Source: Alteromonas australica
GTDB taxonomy: Bacteria; Pseudomonadota; Gammaproteobacteria; Enterobacterales; Alteromonadaceae
Assembly: GCF_000730385.1 (NCBI RefSeq)
Contig: NZ_CP008849.1
Coordinates: forward strand, 186,001-250,000
Length of the DNA stretch: 64,000 nucleotides
Direction of reading: 5' to 3'
Shown piece after piece: positions 1 through 9,543 of the stretch (positions are counted from its first letter, which is position 1; each line of letters starts with the position of its first letter). Both the position numbers and the translations under genes were made by a program. The notes beneath the pieces were generated by a model, which was given only the letters and a program-made list of their open reading frames with translations, had not been told where the DNA came from and ran no database searches.

Positions 1-842
1 AAGCCATTCCTGCTGTAGATTACCTCATGAATGACATTGGCGCTGAACGATGGGTATTGCTAGGCACCGATTATGTGTACCCCCGTACGACCAATAAAAT
101 TCTCGAAGCTTACTTAAAGGCCAATGGGGTGAGTGATGAAGACATCATGATTCAATACACACCCTTCGGTCACTCAGATTGGCAAAACATTGTGTCTGAT
201 GTGAAGAAGTTTGGTTCCAGTGGCAAGAAAACCGCTGTGGTTTCAACCATCAATGGTGATGCAAATGTACCTTTTTACAAAGAGTTAGGTAACCAAGGTA
301 TATCAGCGGAAGACATTCCTGTGGTGGCCTTCTCGGTGGGAGAAGAGGAGCTGTCAGGGTTTGATACTGCGCCACTTGTGGGGCATTTGGCCGCGTGGAA
401 TTATTTCCAAAGTATTTATACCGACGCCAACAACGCGTTTATTGATAAGTGGAAGGCCTTTATTGGTGACGAAAACCGGGTAACAAACGACCCAATGGAA
501 GCCACTTATATCGGCTTTACTATGTGGGCTGCCGCCGTGGAACAAACGGGAAGCACTGATGTTAACACAGTGTCAGACGCGTTAATTGGTATGGCGGTAC
601 CAAATTTAACTGGCGGAATCGCGGTAATGAATCCTAATCATCACTTGTCGAAGCCGGTGTTTATTGGCGAAATTCAAGATGACGGTCAAGTAGAAGTGGT
701 GTGGGAGACTCCAGGGACAGTGCGAGGTGACGCATGGTCTGATTTCCTGCCAAGTTCTAAAAATTTGATGTCTGACTGGACGGCACCCATGCTATGCGGC
801 AGTTACGATGTTGAAGCTGGTACCTGTACTGGCAGTAAGTAG
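1..842 (+). CDS. urtA: Urea ABC transporter substrate-binding protein, 3' part
   Basis: C-terminal part of the periplasmic urea-binding protein that feeds the UrtBCDE transporter. The reading frame is open from the first complete codon at position 3, so the true start and signal peptide lie before the window; the first internal ATG at 27 is not the start. About 279 residues are visible, ending with a cysteine-containing tail (MLCGSYDVEAGTCTGSK). This is the usual end region of the FmdD/UrtA branch of Leu/Ile/Val-type binding proteins. The next genes are urtBCDE and a full urease operon, which supports urea rather than amino acids as ligand. A strong hairpin with a T-run follows at 878-918. 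The identification leans on this context as well as the sequence. Confidence 0.9.
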   Translation, partial: AIPAVDYLMNDIGAERWVLLGTDYVYPRTTNKILEAYLKANGVSDEDIMIQYTPFGHSDWQNIVSDVKKFGSSGKKTAVVSTINGDANVPFYKELGNQGISAEDIPVVAFSVGEEELSGFDTAPLVGHLAAWNYFQSIYTDANNAFIDKWKAFIGDENRVTNDPMEATYIGFTMWAAAVEQTGSTDVNTVSDALIGMAVPNLTGGIAVMNPNHHLSKPVFIGEIQDDGQVEVVWETPGTVRGDAWSDFLPSSKNLMSDWTAPMLCGSYDVEAGTCTGSK

Positions 843-877
843 TGTGTAGTGGGCGGTATTGCCGTCCACCCCAGTGA

Positions 878-918
878 GTGGCGCTGTTTTCGAATTCGTT
901 GCAGCGCCACGTTTTTTT
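878..918 (+). terminator. Hairpin with T-run between urtA and urtB
   Basis: A perfect 9-bp stem pairs GTGGCGCTG (878-886) with CAGCGCCAC (902-910) around a 15-nt loop. It is followed directly by G and seven T residues (911-918). This is the form of a Rho-independent terminator. It sits inside what is otherwise a continuous urt operon and ends 23 nt before the chosen urtB start, so it probably works as a partial terminator that keeps the binding protein more abundant than the membrane parts. Confidence 0.8.
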
Positions 919-941
919 GCGACGCACTAAGGAATAAACCC

Positions 942-2543
942 ATGTTCAAACCTGTGTTGGCATTATTTTTTGTCATCATTCATCTTAGTATTTTTCAGCC
1001 CGCTTATGCGCAAGACGTTGTTTTCGATGACATTGTAAAAGCCTTGCCTAAGGCGTCTTTTCGTACCTTACCTGCTACCCTCGATAAAGCTGCTACCCTT
1101 GACGATGAACGTGTTGCCACGCTATTCGCGCGCTTACTGGAAGGCGATGTGTACTTTCACCCGAAAAATCAGCAAGTGATGTACGTAACTAAAATCCAAG
1201 GTGAACGGGTATGGATAGATACACTCACAGAGCAGAATATTGCTCAGCCAAGTGGCGTTAGGCTAAGGAAAGTCCGTGTCAACAACCGTGTGCGAAGCCA
1301 TATTCGTCAACTCTTGGCCCAACGAAACTTAAGCCATCGTGATGTCACGGTACGGTTACAAGCGTCGCAAAGCCTATTGGCTGATGTTGATTCAATATCA
1401 ACTAAGGTTATTTCCTCTCGGTTGGAGCAGGAGAAAAACGCCGATATTATTGATGTGTTAACGACCATTACCGCGCTTAAGCAACTTCAAAATGACGACG
1501 AGACCGCACAGTTAGGGGCGCTTGAAACCTTGAGGGGAAGCTTATACCCAGAAGTCAGGGTGGCGCTCTTGTCTTTGCAGCGTAACAGCGAGGTCACTGA
1601 CACAGTTAAGGCGAATGTAGATGCTGCTCTAGCGGGAATAGAGGCGAAGCGCAAATGGTTCGGTTGGGCTGAAACGGCCTTTTTCGGTATTAGCATGGGG
1701 TCGGTGCTTTTATTAGCCGCTATTGGCTTATCCATCACTTTTGGGGTGATGGGCGTTATCAATATGGCCCATGGTGAAATGATCATGTTGGGGGCATATA
1801 CCACCTACGTCATTCAACAAGCCTTCCCTAACCTTATAGAATATTCCTTACTTATGGCCGTGCCCGCTGCCTTCTTAGTCTCTGGTTTAATGGGGGTACT
1901 CATTGAGCGCAGTGTTATTCAGTTTTTAAAAGGGCGGCCTCTTGAAACATTACTGGCCACCTTTGGTATTTCTCTGATTTTACAGCAGTTAGTACGTACC
2001 GTGTTTTCACCACTAAATCGTCAGGTAGCAAGCCCAGAATGGATGAGTGGTTCATGGCAAATCAATCCAGTGTTTTCTGTTACCTTTAACCGCTTGTATA
2101 TCATTATATTTTCTTTGGCGGTGTTCTTTTCCTTGCTGCTATTTTTGAAAAAGTCCTCCCTTGGTTTACATGTTCGCGCCGTGGCACAAAATCGCGACAT
2201 GGCACGGGCGCTCAGTGTAAAGAGCAATTGGGTTGATGCCGCTACCTTTGGGCTAGGTTCTGGAATAGCCGGTGTGGCAGGAGTAGTGTTAAGTCAATTA
2301 ACCAATGTGGGGCCCAATTTAGGTCAGGCCTATATTATCGATTCTTTCTTAGTGGTGGTATTTGGTGGCGTAGCCAATTTATGGGGCACGCTCGTCTCTG
2401 CCATGACCTTAGGGGTTTTAAACAAATTCCTAGAGCCTGTAACAGGCCCAGTATTGGCCACAATTATCGTGTTAGTCGGGTTGGTGTTATTTATTCAAAA
2501 GCGCCCAATGGGGCTGTTCCCGCAAAAGGGGAGAGCTGAATAA
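942..2543 (+). CDS. urtB: Urea ABC transporter permease UrtB
   Basis: Inner-membrane permease of the urea ABC transporter, 533 residues from the chosen start. The frame extends upstream to 849, but ATG 942 is preferred. It has an AAGGA ribosome site at 929-933, it begins a clean signal peptide (MFKPVLALFF... ending PAYAQD), and a start at 849 would place the start codon upstream of the terminator hairpin. Residues about 25-230 form a soluble, probably periplasmic N-terminal part, as is usual for proteobacterial UrtB. The rest is a LivH-like bundle of hydrophobic helices with the typical GVMGVINMAHGEMIMLGAY segment. The stop codon overlaps the urtC start (TAATG). Confidence 0.92.
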   Translation: MFKPVLALFFVIIHLSIFQPAYAQDVVFDDIVKALPKASFRTLPATLDKAATLDDERVATLFARLLEGDVYFHPKNQQVMYVTKIQGERVWIDTLTEQNIAQPSGVRLRKVRVNNRVRSHIRQLLAQRNLSHRDVTVRLQASQSLLADVDSISTKVISSRLEQEKNADIIDVLTTITALKQLQNDDETAQLGALETLRGSLYPEVRVALLSLQRNSEVTDTVKANVDAALAGIEAKRKWFGWAETAFFGISMGSVLLLAAIGLSITFGVMGVINMAHGEMIMLGAYTTYVIQQAFPNLIEYSLLMAVPAAFLVSGLMGVLIERSVIQFLKGRPLETLLATFGISLILQQLVRTVFSPLNRQVASPEWMSGSWQINPVFSVTFNRLYIIIFSLAVFFSLLLFLKKSSLGLHVRAVAQNRDMARALSVKSNWVDAATFGLGSGIAGVAGVVLSQLTNVGPNLGQAYIIDSFLVVVFGGVANLWGTLVSAMTLGVLNKFLEPVTGPVLATIIVLVGLVLFIQKRPMGLFPQKGRAE

Positions 2544-3655
2544 TGATGAACTTCTTCTTTCAACTAAGCAGCGTGCAACGCGTCGTGTCTGTATTGTTAG
2601 TCATGGCCGTGTACGTGGTATTAGCGAACCAGTTATTTTCCCCGGAGTCATTTTTTTACGTCAGCAGCTACTCGGTGAACCTATTGGGTAAATATCTGTG
2701 TTACGCCTTGTTGGCGTTAGCACTCGATCTGGTGTGGGGCTATTGCGGCATTTTAAGCCTAGGCCACGGCGCCTTCTTTGCCCTTGGTGGGTATGCCATG
2801 GGCATGTACCTGATGCGTCAAATTGGGGATAGAGGCGTATATGGCAACCCAGATTTACCTGATTTCATGGTGTTCTTAAACTGGGAAAGTTTACCTTGGT
2901 TTTGGGTGGGGTCAGATAGCTTTTTTTGGGTGATTGCAATGGTGATACTTGCCCCAGGAATACTGGCGTATGTCTTTGGTGCCATGGCGTTTCGTTCTAG
3001 AGTTAGCGGCGTGTACCTTTCGATTATGACGCAAGCGATGACTTACGCACTCATGCTGGCCTTTTTCCGCAATGAGATGGGATTTGGTGGCAACAACGGT
3101 ATGACTGATTTCAAAGACATTTTAGGGTTTTCATTGCAATCAGATACTACGCGGTTGGTGTTGTTTATTATCACTGTATGCGTATTAGCGGCCGCTTATT
3201 ATGTGTGTGATCGCATTGTTTCTTCGAAAGCCGGTAAGGTGATCACCGCCATTCGAGATGCAGAAAATAGAGTGCGATTTGTGGGGTACAACAGTGCCAG
3301 TTATAAGGTGTTTCTGTTCACCTTTTCTGCCGTGCTTGCCGGCATCGCAGGTGCACTCTACGTACCTCAAGTAGGCATCATTAATCCTGGCGAATTCTCG
3401 CCCATAAATTCCATCGAAATCGTTATCTGGGTGGCTATTGGGGGCAGAGGCACCTTATACGGCGCCATTATTGGTGCCATTGTGGTGAGCTTTGCAAAAA
3501 CAAGGCTGACAGGGATTATGCCTGAGGCCTGGTTATTTGCACTTGGCGGTTTATTTGTCTTAGTCACCTTGTTGTTGCCCAAGGGCTTGGTTGGACTGAT
3601 TGATCATCGTTTTCCTGTCAAGCGTAAGGTGAATAAGCAGGAGTCAGCCTCATGA
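2543..3655 (+). CDS. urtC: Urea ABC transporter permease UrtC
   Basis: Second membrane permease of the urea transporter, 370 residues, LivM family. It is highly hydrophobic, with about ten predicted helices and the family segment DLVWGYCGILSLGHGAFFALGGYAMGM (first ~100 residues). A conserved cytoplasmic loop lies near residues 235-250 (ITAIRDAENRVRFVGY), where the ATPase subunits dock. The start overlaps the urtB stop by one base and the end overlaps urtD by four bases (ATGA). This implies translational coupling and equal amounts of the transporter parts. It is complete, with no sign of damage. Confidence 0.93.
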   Translation: MMNFFFQLSSVQRVVSVLLVMAVYVVLANQLFSPESFFYVSSYSVNLLGKYLCYALLALALDLVWGYCGILSLGHGAFFALGGYAMGMYLMRQIGDRGVYGNPDLPDFMVFLNWESLPWFWVGSDSFFWVIAMVILAPGILAYVFGAMAFRSRVSGVYLSIMTQAMTYALMLAFFRNEMGFGGNNGMTDFKDILGFSLQSDTTRLVLFIITVCVLAAAYYVCDRIVSSKAGKVITAIRDAENRVRFVGYNSASYKVFLFTFSAVLAGIAGALYVPQVGIINPGEFSPINSIEIVIWVAIGGRGTLYGAIIGAIVVSFAKTRLTGIMPEAWLFALGGLFVLVTLLLPKGLVGLIDHRFPVKRKVNKQESAS

Positions 3656-4449
3656 AAAGTGCGTTACTGACAGAGAAAAACCCCGCGCCAGATACGCGCC
3701 ACGGTATGATTTTATACATGGAAAATGTGAGTGTTAGTTTTGATGGTTTCAAAGCACTTAACGATTTGAATTTGTATATCAAAAAAGGTGAGTTGCGTTG
3801 TCTTATTGGTGCAAATGGGGCGGGTAAAACTACCCTCATGGATGTCATTACCGGTAAAACCCGCCCCGATACCGGGACGGTAAGTTATGGGCAGCAAATT
3901 AATTTGCTACAGCATAACGAAGAGCAAATTGCCCGTTTAGGGATAGGGAGAAAATTCCAAAAACCGACGGTATTTGAGGCCTTAAGCGTCAAAGAAAATT
4001 TATACCTCAGCCTAAAAATGGACAAAGGCATTTGGACATCGTTATGGCACGCATTAAGTGCAGAACAACGAGATGATATAGACCAAATTCTGCATACCAT
4101 CGGCCTTCTTGCTATGCAGCATTGTCAAGCCAGTGAGTTATCCCACGGGCAAAAACAGTGGCTGGAAATTGGTATGTTGCTGGCGGCCAAACCTCAGTTG
4201 TTGCTGGTGGATGAACCCGTCGCAGGCATGACAGTGTCGGAAGCAGAGCGCACCGCTGAGCTTTTAACCTCGTTGGCTGGAGAGCACTCAGTGGTGGTCG
4301 TAGAACATGACATGGGATTTGTGCGTTCAATTGCGCGCACGGTCACGGTGTTGCATCAAGGTAGCGTATTAGCAGAAGGCACCATGGACGCCATTCAAAG
4401 TCATCCGGAAGTGAAAAAGGTATATTTGGGGGAGGAAGGACATGATTAA
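3652..4449 (+). CDS. urtD: Urea ABC transporter ATPase UrtD
   Basis: Cytoplasmic ATP-binding subunit of the LivG type, 265 residues, which powers urea uptake with UrtE. The Walker A loop GANGAGKTT is at residues 53-61. The signature is LSHGQ, a common LivG-family variant of LSGGQ. Walker B is LLLVDEPVAGM and the switch histidine lies in VVVEHDMGF. The ATG at 3652 follows an AGGAG site and overlaps the urtC stop. In-frame ATGs at codons 19 and 23 are possible alternative starts, because the first ~20 residues precede the conserved ABC core. The end overlaps urtE by 8 nt. Confidence 0.92.
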   Translation: MKSALLTEKNPAPDTRHGMILYMENVSVSFDGFKALNDLNLYIKKGELRCLIGANGAGKTTLMDVITGKTRPDTGTVSYGQQINLLQHNEEQIARLGIGRKFQKPTVFEALSVKENLYLSLKMDKGIWTSLWHALSAEQRDDIDQILHTIGLLAMQHCQASELSHGQKQWLEIGMLLAAKPQLLLVDEPVAGMTVSEAERTAELLTSLAGEHSVVVVEHDMGFVRSIARTVTVLHQGSVLAEGTMDAIQSHPEVKKVYLGEEGHD

Positions 4450-5137
4450 CGTATCCCAACTGAACCAGCGTTACGGTGGTAGCCAAATATTGTGGGATTT
4501 GAACATGGACATAGCGGCCGGTTCCCGCACATGCATTATGGGGCGTAATGGAGTGGGGAAAACCACGCTACTAAAATGCCTCATGGGCATGTTACCAGCA
4601 GCCTCCGGCAGTATTACTATCAATCAACAAGACGTCACGCGCGCAAGTATAGAAAGCCGTGCCAATATCGGCGTGGGCTATGTACCACAAGGCCGTCATA
4701 TTTTTGGTCAGCTTACCGTTGAAGAGAATTTAAAAGTGTCGCTCAATTGTAAGCGCCAAACGTCACGCAGCCTGCCAGAAGACATTTTCGAATACTTCCC
4801 TGTGTTAAAAGAAATGCTGCAACGCAGAGGCGGAGATTTATCAGGTGGTCAGCAGCAGCAACTTGCTATTGCCCGTGCCTTAGTGCTTAATCCTAATATG
4901 CTTATTTTAGATGAGCCGAATGAAGGCATTCAGCCCAACATTGTTCAGCTGATTCGTGATGTACTATTGCGCTTAAATAAAGAAAAGGGCATGACAATTG
5001 TTCTGGTTGAGCAAAAACTGCCCTTTGCTCGCGCGGTTGGCGAACAATTCTACTTAATGGAACGAGGAAAAGTGGTGTCCCATGGTGCGATGCCAGAGCT
5101 TAACGATGATTTGGTTAAGCAGTATTTGTCGGTTTAG
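4442..5137 (+). CDS. urtE: Urea ABC transporter ATPase UrtE
   Basis: Second cytoplasmic ATPase of the urea transporter, LivF type, 231 residues. It has Walker A GRNGVGKTT near residue 35, the full signature LSGGQQQQLAIARAL, and Walker B LILDEPNEGI. The phrase DEPNEGIQPNIV is typical of UrtE/LivF subunits. It overlaps urtD by 8 nt. Only 12 nt separate it from ureD, so transport and urease genes are probably read on one transcript. Confidence 0.92.
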   Translation: MINVSQLNQRYGGSQILWDLNMDIAAGSRTCIMGRNGVGKTTLLKCLMGMLPAASGSITINQQDVTRASIESRANIGVGYVPQGRHIFGQLTVEENLKVSLNCKRQTSRSLPEDIFEYFPVLKEMLQRRGGDLSGGQQQQLAIARALVLNPNMLILDEPNEGIQPNIVQLIRDVLLRLNKEKGMTIVLVEQKLPFARAVGEQFYLMERGKVVSHGAMPELNDDLVKQYLSV

Positions 5138-5149
5138 CAAGGAGTGATA

Positions 5150-6034
5150 ATGACGGCAAGGCCCGCAGCAGCTTACGAACAGTGGCTGGCGCGACTAGAA
5201 ATGACATTTGCCCACCGGCAACAAAAAACAAAACTGGTGAATACACTGCGGGAAGGCCCGCTCAGTGTACAGCGGGCTTTTTACCCAGAAACCACTGGCG
5301 CGGCGCATTTATATTTATTGCACCCGCCAGCCGGTATCGTGTCTGGTGATGAATTGCATGTTGCGGCCACCTTAGAAAAAGATTGCCAAGTACTGCTAAC
5401 CACCCCGGGAGCCAATCGGTTTTACCGCGCCCGAGAGGCAAAACAAATGGCCAGTAAGCAGTGCCAGTTCAACCGCTTTACTGTTGCAGACAACGCTCAC
5501 CTTGAATACTTACCCCATGAAACACTGGTTTACACCAACGCCAATGCGTTTAGTCATACCCAGGTGTATTTGGATAAAGGCGCAAGCTACGTAGGTTGGG
5601 ATATTGCGTGTTTGGGCTTACCTCATATCGACCAACCCTTTTGCAAAGGGCAGTTCACACAAACCTTCAGCCTTTATCACAACCAAGGTATTCGTTTTCA
5701 TGACCGCCTTGCCTTACACGCTAAAGACAGGCTGCATGAATCTCGCATTGGGTTAGCGGTGCACCATGTGGTGGGCACCATGGTGTTATTTAATGGCCAT
5801 GAAGCGTCGTCAAACGAATGGGCAAAAAACGTGTGTAGCTTAATTCGCAGCTGTATTGAAGGACTTAACCTGAGTCATTTCATGTCAGTCACTCAGTTGC
5901 AAGGCGTTGTTGTGGTGCGTTATTTAGGTGAGGACAGCGAAGTTTGTCGTGAGGGTTTTGTGCATATTTGGATGCAGACAAGGCCACAGGTGTCTGGTCA
6001 TTTAGCGGTACCACCACGAATTTGGTACACATAA
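5150..6034 (+). CDS. ureD: Urease accessory protein UreD
   Basis: Accessory scaffold protein, also called UreH. It binds apo-urease and, with UreF and UreG, forms the complex that loads nickel into the active site. 294 residues. The frame could begin with GTG at 5144, but ATG 5150 has AAGGAG at 5139-5144 with ideal spacing, so it is chosen. Family features include EGPLSVQRAFYPE near the N-terminus, LLHPPAGIVSGDEL, and TTPGANRFYRA. Located between the urea transporter and the structural urease genes, as in many proteobacteria. The gene is complete. Confidence 0.92.
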   Translation: MTARPAAAYEQWLARLEMTFAHRQQKTKLVNTLREGPLSVQRAFYPETTGAAHLYLLHPPAGIVSGDELHVAATLEKDCQVLLTTPGANRFYRAREAKQMASKQCQFNRFTVADNAHLEYLPHETLVYTNANAFSHTQVYLDKGASYVGWDIACLGLPHIDQPFCKGQFTQTFSLYHNQGIRFHDRLALHAKDRLHESRIGLAVHHVVGTMVLFNGHEASSNEWAKNVCSLIRSCIEGLNLSHFMSVTQLQGVVVVRYLGEDSEVCREGFVHIWMQTRPQVSGHLAVPPRIWYT

Positions 6035-6060
6035 CTGATTAAAAAGAGCGGGAGCAGCTT

Positions 6061-6363
6061 TTGGAACTATTACCCAGAGAGAAAGACAAGCTATTGTTAT
6101 TTACCGCCGGACTACTGGCCGAGCGACGTTTAAACAGAGGCTTAAAACTGAATTACCCCGAAGCGATTGCATTTATTTCAATGGCCATTTTAGAAGGCGC
6201 ACGAGATGGAAAGTCTGTCGCTGAACTGATGGATTATGGGCGTACCGTATTAAGCGCCGAGCAAGTGATGGAAGGTGTACCTGAGATGATTCACGATGTT
6301 CAGGTAGAAGCCACATTTGCAGATGGCACCAAATTGGTGACCGTTCACGACCCTATTGTGTAG
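6061..6363 (+). CDS. ureA: Urease gamma subunit UreA, TTG start
   Basis: Smallest structural subunit of urease (urea to ammonia and carbamate), 100 residues, the usual family length. The start codon is TTG at 6061. The family N-terminus M-E-L-x-P-R-E-K-D begins exactly there, and a GGGAG ribosome site lies at 6050-6054. Other recognisable parts are [20 protein letters not shown] and the C-terminal HDPIV. Nine nt separate its stop codon from ureB. The weak start codon may lower the translation rate, but this is inference. Confidence 0.95.
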   Translation: MELLPREKDKLLLFTAGLLAERRLNRGLKLNYPEAIAFISMAILEGARDGKSVAELMDYGRTVLSAEQVMEGVPEMIHDVQVEATFADGTKLVTVHDPIV

Positions 6364-6372
6364 GAGTATGCG

Positions 6373-6693
6373 ATGATCCCCGGCGAGATATTCACAGACG
6401 AAAGTGATATAGCACTCAATCAAGGTTTACCTGAAACCAGCGTGGTTGTGGTTAATCATGGCGATAGGCCAATACAGGTGGGATCCCATTATCATTTCTA
6501 TGAAGTGAATCCGGCACTGCATTTCGACCGCCAAGCCACCAAAGGACTGCGATTAAATATTACTGCAGGCACTGCAGTGCGTTTCGAACCTGGTCAGAAA
6601 CGTACGGTAAGTTTAGTGCCTTTTGGTGGCTCAAAATCCATTTATGGATTTCGTGGTGATGTGATGGGAAAATTGGAGCAAGAGCATGACTAA
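6373..6693 (+). CDS. ureB: Urease beta subunit UreB
   Basis: Structural beta subunit of urease, 106 residues, matching the bacterial family length. It begins MIPGEIF, as almost all UreB proteins do, and contains [14 protein letters not shown] and the stretch GKRxxGF-like [13 protein letters not shown] near the end. It packs between UreA and UreC in the (alpha-beta-gamma)3 enzyme in the cytoplasm. The 3' end overlaps ureC by 8 nt, which implies coupled translation. Confidence 0.96.
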   Translation: MIPGEIFTDESDIALNQGLPETSVVVVNHGDRPIQVGSHYHFYEVNPALHFDRQATKGLRLNITAGTAVRFEPGQKRTVSLVPFGGSKSIYGFRGDVMGKLEQEHD

Positions 6694-8389
6694 AATAGAC
6701 CGTAACGCCTATGCACACATGTTTGGCCCAACCACCGGCGATAGGGTTCGTTTAGCGGACACCGACATTATTATCGAGGTAGAAAAGGACTACACCTGCT
6801 ATGGCGATGAAGTGAAGTTTGGTGGCGGTAAGGTTATTCGCGATGGCATGGGGCAGGGGCAGCTCAGCTGCGCAGAAACGCCAGATTTAGTCATTACCAA
6901 TGCGCTCATTTTAGATTACTGGGGCATTGTGAAAGCCGATGTGGCCATTAACGATGGCCGTATTCAAGCCATTGGCAAAGCCGGTAATCCCGACGTACAA
7001 AACGGCGTGACTATTCCTATTGGCGCGGGCACAGAGATTATAGCGGGAGAAGGGCAAATACTGACGGCAGGCGGCATTGATGCACACGTGCACTTCATTT
7101 GCCCTCAGCAGGTAGATGAAGCCTTAATGTCAGGAGTGACCACCATGATAGGTGGCGGCACAGGCCCGGCTACTGGGACGAAAGCCACCACATGCACACC
7201 TGGGCCTTGGAATATTGAAAAAATGATGCTTTCAACTCAGGACATGCCAATGAACTTTGGCTTTTTGGGCAAAGGAAACGCGAGTTTACCGAAAGCATTG
7301 GAAGAGCAAATTGAAGCGGGTGTTTGTGGTCTTAAATTGCATGAAGATTGGGGAACCACTCCTGCATCAATAGATAACTGCCTAACCGTAGCCGACCGTT
7401 ACGATGTGCAAATTGCCATTCACACCGATACATTAAATGAAGCCGGGTTTATGGAAGATACTTTAGCGGCATTTAAAGGCAGAACGATTCATACTTATCA
7501 CACCGAGGGTGCGGGTGGCGGGCATTCCCCAGATATTATTCGTGCTTGTGGTGAAGCCAATGTGTTGCCGTCATCCACAAATCCAACACGGCCTTACACT
7601 GTCAATACCGTTGACGAGCACTTAGACATGCTAATGGTTTGTCACCACCTCGACCCTTCTATTCCTGAAGATGTGGCCTTTGCTGACTCACGAATTCGCA
7701 AGGAAAGTATCGCGGCCGAAGATATTCTACAAGACCTAGGCGCAATCAGCATGATTGCCTCTGACAGTCAGGCCATGGGACGCATAGGTGAAATGATTTG
7801 TCGAACATGGCAAACCGCCCACAAAATGAAAGTGCAGCGGGGGCCGCTACCACAAGACTCTGACAGGAATGACAATTATCGTGCGCGTCGTTACGTGGCC
7901 AAATACACCATCAACCCGGCTATAAGCCATGGTATCGACAGCGAAGTGGGTTCTATTGAAGTAGGTAAACTGGCCGACCTTGTGCTGTGGAAGCCCGCCT
8001 TCTTTGGGATTAAGCCCAGTTTGATCTTGAAGTCAGGTTTTATTGCAGCCGCACCTATGGGCGATCCCAACGCCTCTATTCCTACACCACAACCCGTCTA
8101 TTATCGACCCATGTTCGGTAGTCTTGGCGGTGCCGCAGCCTCACTGTCTGTGACCTTTGTGTCACAGGCATCAATGGATAATAACATTGCAGAAAAATAC
8201 GGGATACGCCGGCCACTTGTGGCATGTAAAAACACAAGGAATATTGGTAAAGGAGATATGAAACTCAACGATTGGCAGCCACACATTGAGGTGGATGCGC
8301 AAACCTATGAAGTACGCGCAAATGGTGAATTACTTACCTGTGAACCTATGGAAGTATTGCCCTTAGCACAGCGCTATAGTTTGTTTTAA
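6686..8389 (+). CDS. ureC: Urease catalytic alpha subunit UreC
   Basis: Catalytic subunit, 567 residues, full length. All nickel-centre residues are visible and fall at the same numbers as in the Klebsiella enzyme: H134 and H136 (HVHFICPQ), the carbamylated K217 and substrate-binding H219 (GLKLHEDWG), H246, H272, the flap Cys319-His320 (MVCHHL), and D360 (ASDSQAMGR). The enzyme should therefore be active once UreDEFG load nickel. It hydrolyses urea brought in by UrtABCDE and supplies ammonia for growth. The start overlaps ureB. Confidence 0.98.
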   Translation: MTKIDRNAYAHMFGPTTGDRVRLADTDIIIEVEKDYTCYGDEVKFGGGKVIRDGMGQGQLSCAETPDLVITNALILDYWGIVKADVAINDGRIQAIGKAGNPDVQNGVTIPIGAGTEIIAGEGQILTAGGIDAHVHFICPQQVDEALMSGVTTMIGGGTGPATGTKATTCTPGPWNIEKMMLSTQDMPMNFGFLGKGNASLPKALEEQIEAGVCGLKLHEDWGTTPASIDNCLTVADRYDVQIAIHTDTLNEAGFMEDTLAAFKGRTIHTYHTEGAGGGHSPDIIRACGEANVLPSSTNPTRPYTVNTVDEHLDMLMVCHHLDPSIPEDVAFADSRIRKESIAAEDILQDLGAISMIASDSQAMGRIGEMICRTWQTAHKMKVQRGPLPQDSDRNDNYRARRYVAKYTINPAISHGIDSEVGSIEVGKLADLVLWKPAFFGIKPSLILKSGFIAAAPMGDPNASIPTPQPVYYRPMFGSLGGAAASLSVTFVSQASMDNNIAEKYGIRRPLVACKNTRNIGKGDMKLNDWQPHIEVDAQTYEVRANGELLTCEPMEVLPLAQRYSLF

Positions 8390-8398
8390 GAGAAGTAT

Positions 8399-8848
8399 AT
8401 GTTAACGATTTCAGAAAGGTTGGGTCATTATCATGGTGATGCCGACGATACCATAACCCTAGATTTTGATACGCGGCAAAAAGCGCGAATTAAAGTAACA
8501 ACCGACAAGGGCGAGCCGGTCGGCATTTTTATAGCGCGAGGGAAGCCCTTACGCGTGGGTGAGCACTTGCGCAGCGAATGCGGCAAAGTGATTAAGGTGA
8601 TAGGTGCCCTTGAAGCTGTTACCACAGCAAGTACAGACGACTGGCACACCTTTTCAAAAGTGTGCTATCACTTGGGCAACCGCCATACTCGCTTACAAGT
8701 TGGTGAACGCTGGTTAAGGTTTAAACCCGATCATGTGCTTAGCGAATTAGTGCAGCGTTACCATCTCAGTGTGAGTGACGCACCTGCGGTATTCGACCCT
8801 GAAAGTGGCGCGTATCAAAGTGGCGAACATCACCACCATCATGACTGA
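8399..8848 (+). CDS. ureE: Urease nickel metallochaperone UreE
   Basis: Dimeric nickel carrier that passes Ni2+ to UreG, 149 residues. It has an N-terminal peptide-binding-like domain (about 1-75) and a C-terminal metal-binding domain. The conserved metal-site histidine is in the CYHLGNRH segment (residues ~83-90). The end carries a short run of five histidines (residues 144-148, EHHHHHD), much shorter than the His-rich tail of Klebsiella UreE, so storage capacity is probably modest. The last 8 nt overlap ureF. Confidence 0.95.
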   Translation: MLTISERLGHYHGDADDTITLDFDTRQKARIKVTTDKGEPVGIFIARGKPLRVGEHLRSECGKVIKVIGALEAVTTASTDDWHTFSKVCYHLGNRHTRLQVGERWLRFKPDHVLSELVQRYHLSVSDAPAVFDPESGAYQSGEHHHHHD

Positions 8849-9533
8849 TCTATCAATGCTTCAGTGCGCAAGGTTGCTGCAATTATGCAGTGCGAATTTG
8901 CCGGTGGGAGGGTTCTCCTTTTCACAAGGTTTAGAGCAAGCGGTAGAGCGTGGGTGGGTAACGACATCTGATGCACTAGAGAATTGGGTAGCTGTGCTGC
9001 TAGAAGGCAGCGTTGCCAATGCCGATGTCCCTTTGTTGATGCAGCAATTTCGCGCAATAGACGCTCACGACCAAACGCTATTTTTAGACACCGACGATTG
9101 GATTGCGGCTACCCGAGAAAGTGAAGAAATTTTACTGGCCGAGCAAGCCATGGGAAAAGCGTTACGTAGGTTGTTGCGCAATTTAGTAAACAAAGAAGAC
9201 AGTCTGGCCGCGCACTGGGTTAATCAGCTAAATGCCCATTGTTTTATTAGTCAATTTGCCTTGGCCTCACATGTTTTTGGCTTATCACTTGATGCCTGTC
9301 TAAGTGGTTATGTGTGGACCCTTATTGATAATCAGGTGGCTGCGGGCACAAAACTCATCCCGTTAGGACAAACCGACGGCCAAAATTTACTGTTTCGCTT
9401 AACCACAAAAATTACACCATGTATTGAGAGTGCCAAACACGTGCAGCAAGACCAAATTGGACAGTCTATGCCGTCGTTGGCCATGGCAAGTGCATGGCAT
9501 GAACAACAATATTCAAGATTATTCCGTTCTTAG
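8841..9533 (+). CDS. ureF: Urease accessory protein UreF
   Basis: Accessory protein, 230 residues, all-helical. It joins UreD and gates UreG GTPase activity during nickel insertion. The frame is open from 8775, but the start at ATG 8841 (MTDLSML...) is chosen because it gives the family N-terminus [21 protein letters not shown]. Starting earlier would read through the His codons of ureE. Conserved pieces include [15 protein letters not shown] and [15 protein letters not shown] near the C-terminus. It overlaps ureE by 8 nt and lies 10 nt from ureG. Confidence 0.93.
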   Translation: MTDLSMLQCARLLQLCSANLPVGGFSFSQGLEQAVERGWVTTSDALENWVAVLLEGSVANADVPLLMQQFRAIDAHDQTLFLDTDDWIAATRESEEILLAEQAMGKALRRLLRNLVNKEDSLAAHWVNQLNAHCFISQFALASHVFGLSLDACLSGYVWTLIDNQVAAGTKLIPLGQTDGQNLLFRLTTKITPCIESAKHVQQDQIGQSMPSLAMASAWHEQQYSRLFRS

Positions 9534-9543
9534 AGGAAACCTT

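Noticed and set aside
8831..8845. Run of His codons at the ureE end looking like an engineered tag
   Set aside because: His-rich UreE tails are natural nickel-binding features, and the sequence overlaps the ureF start as in a native operon.
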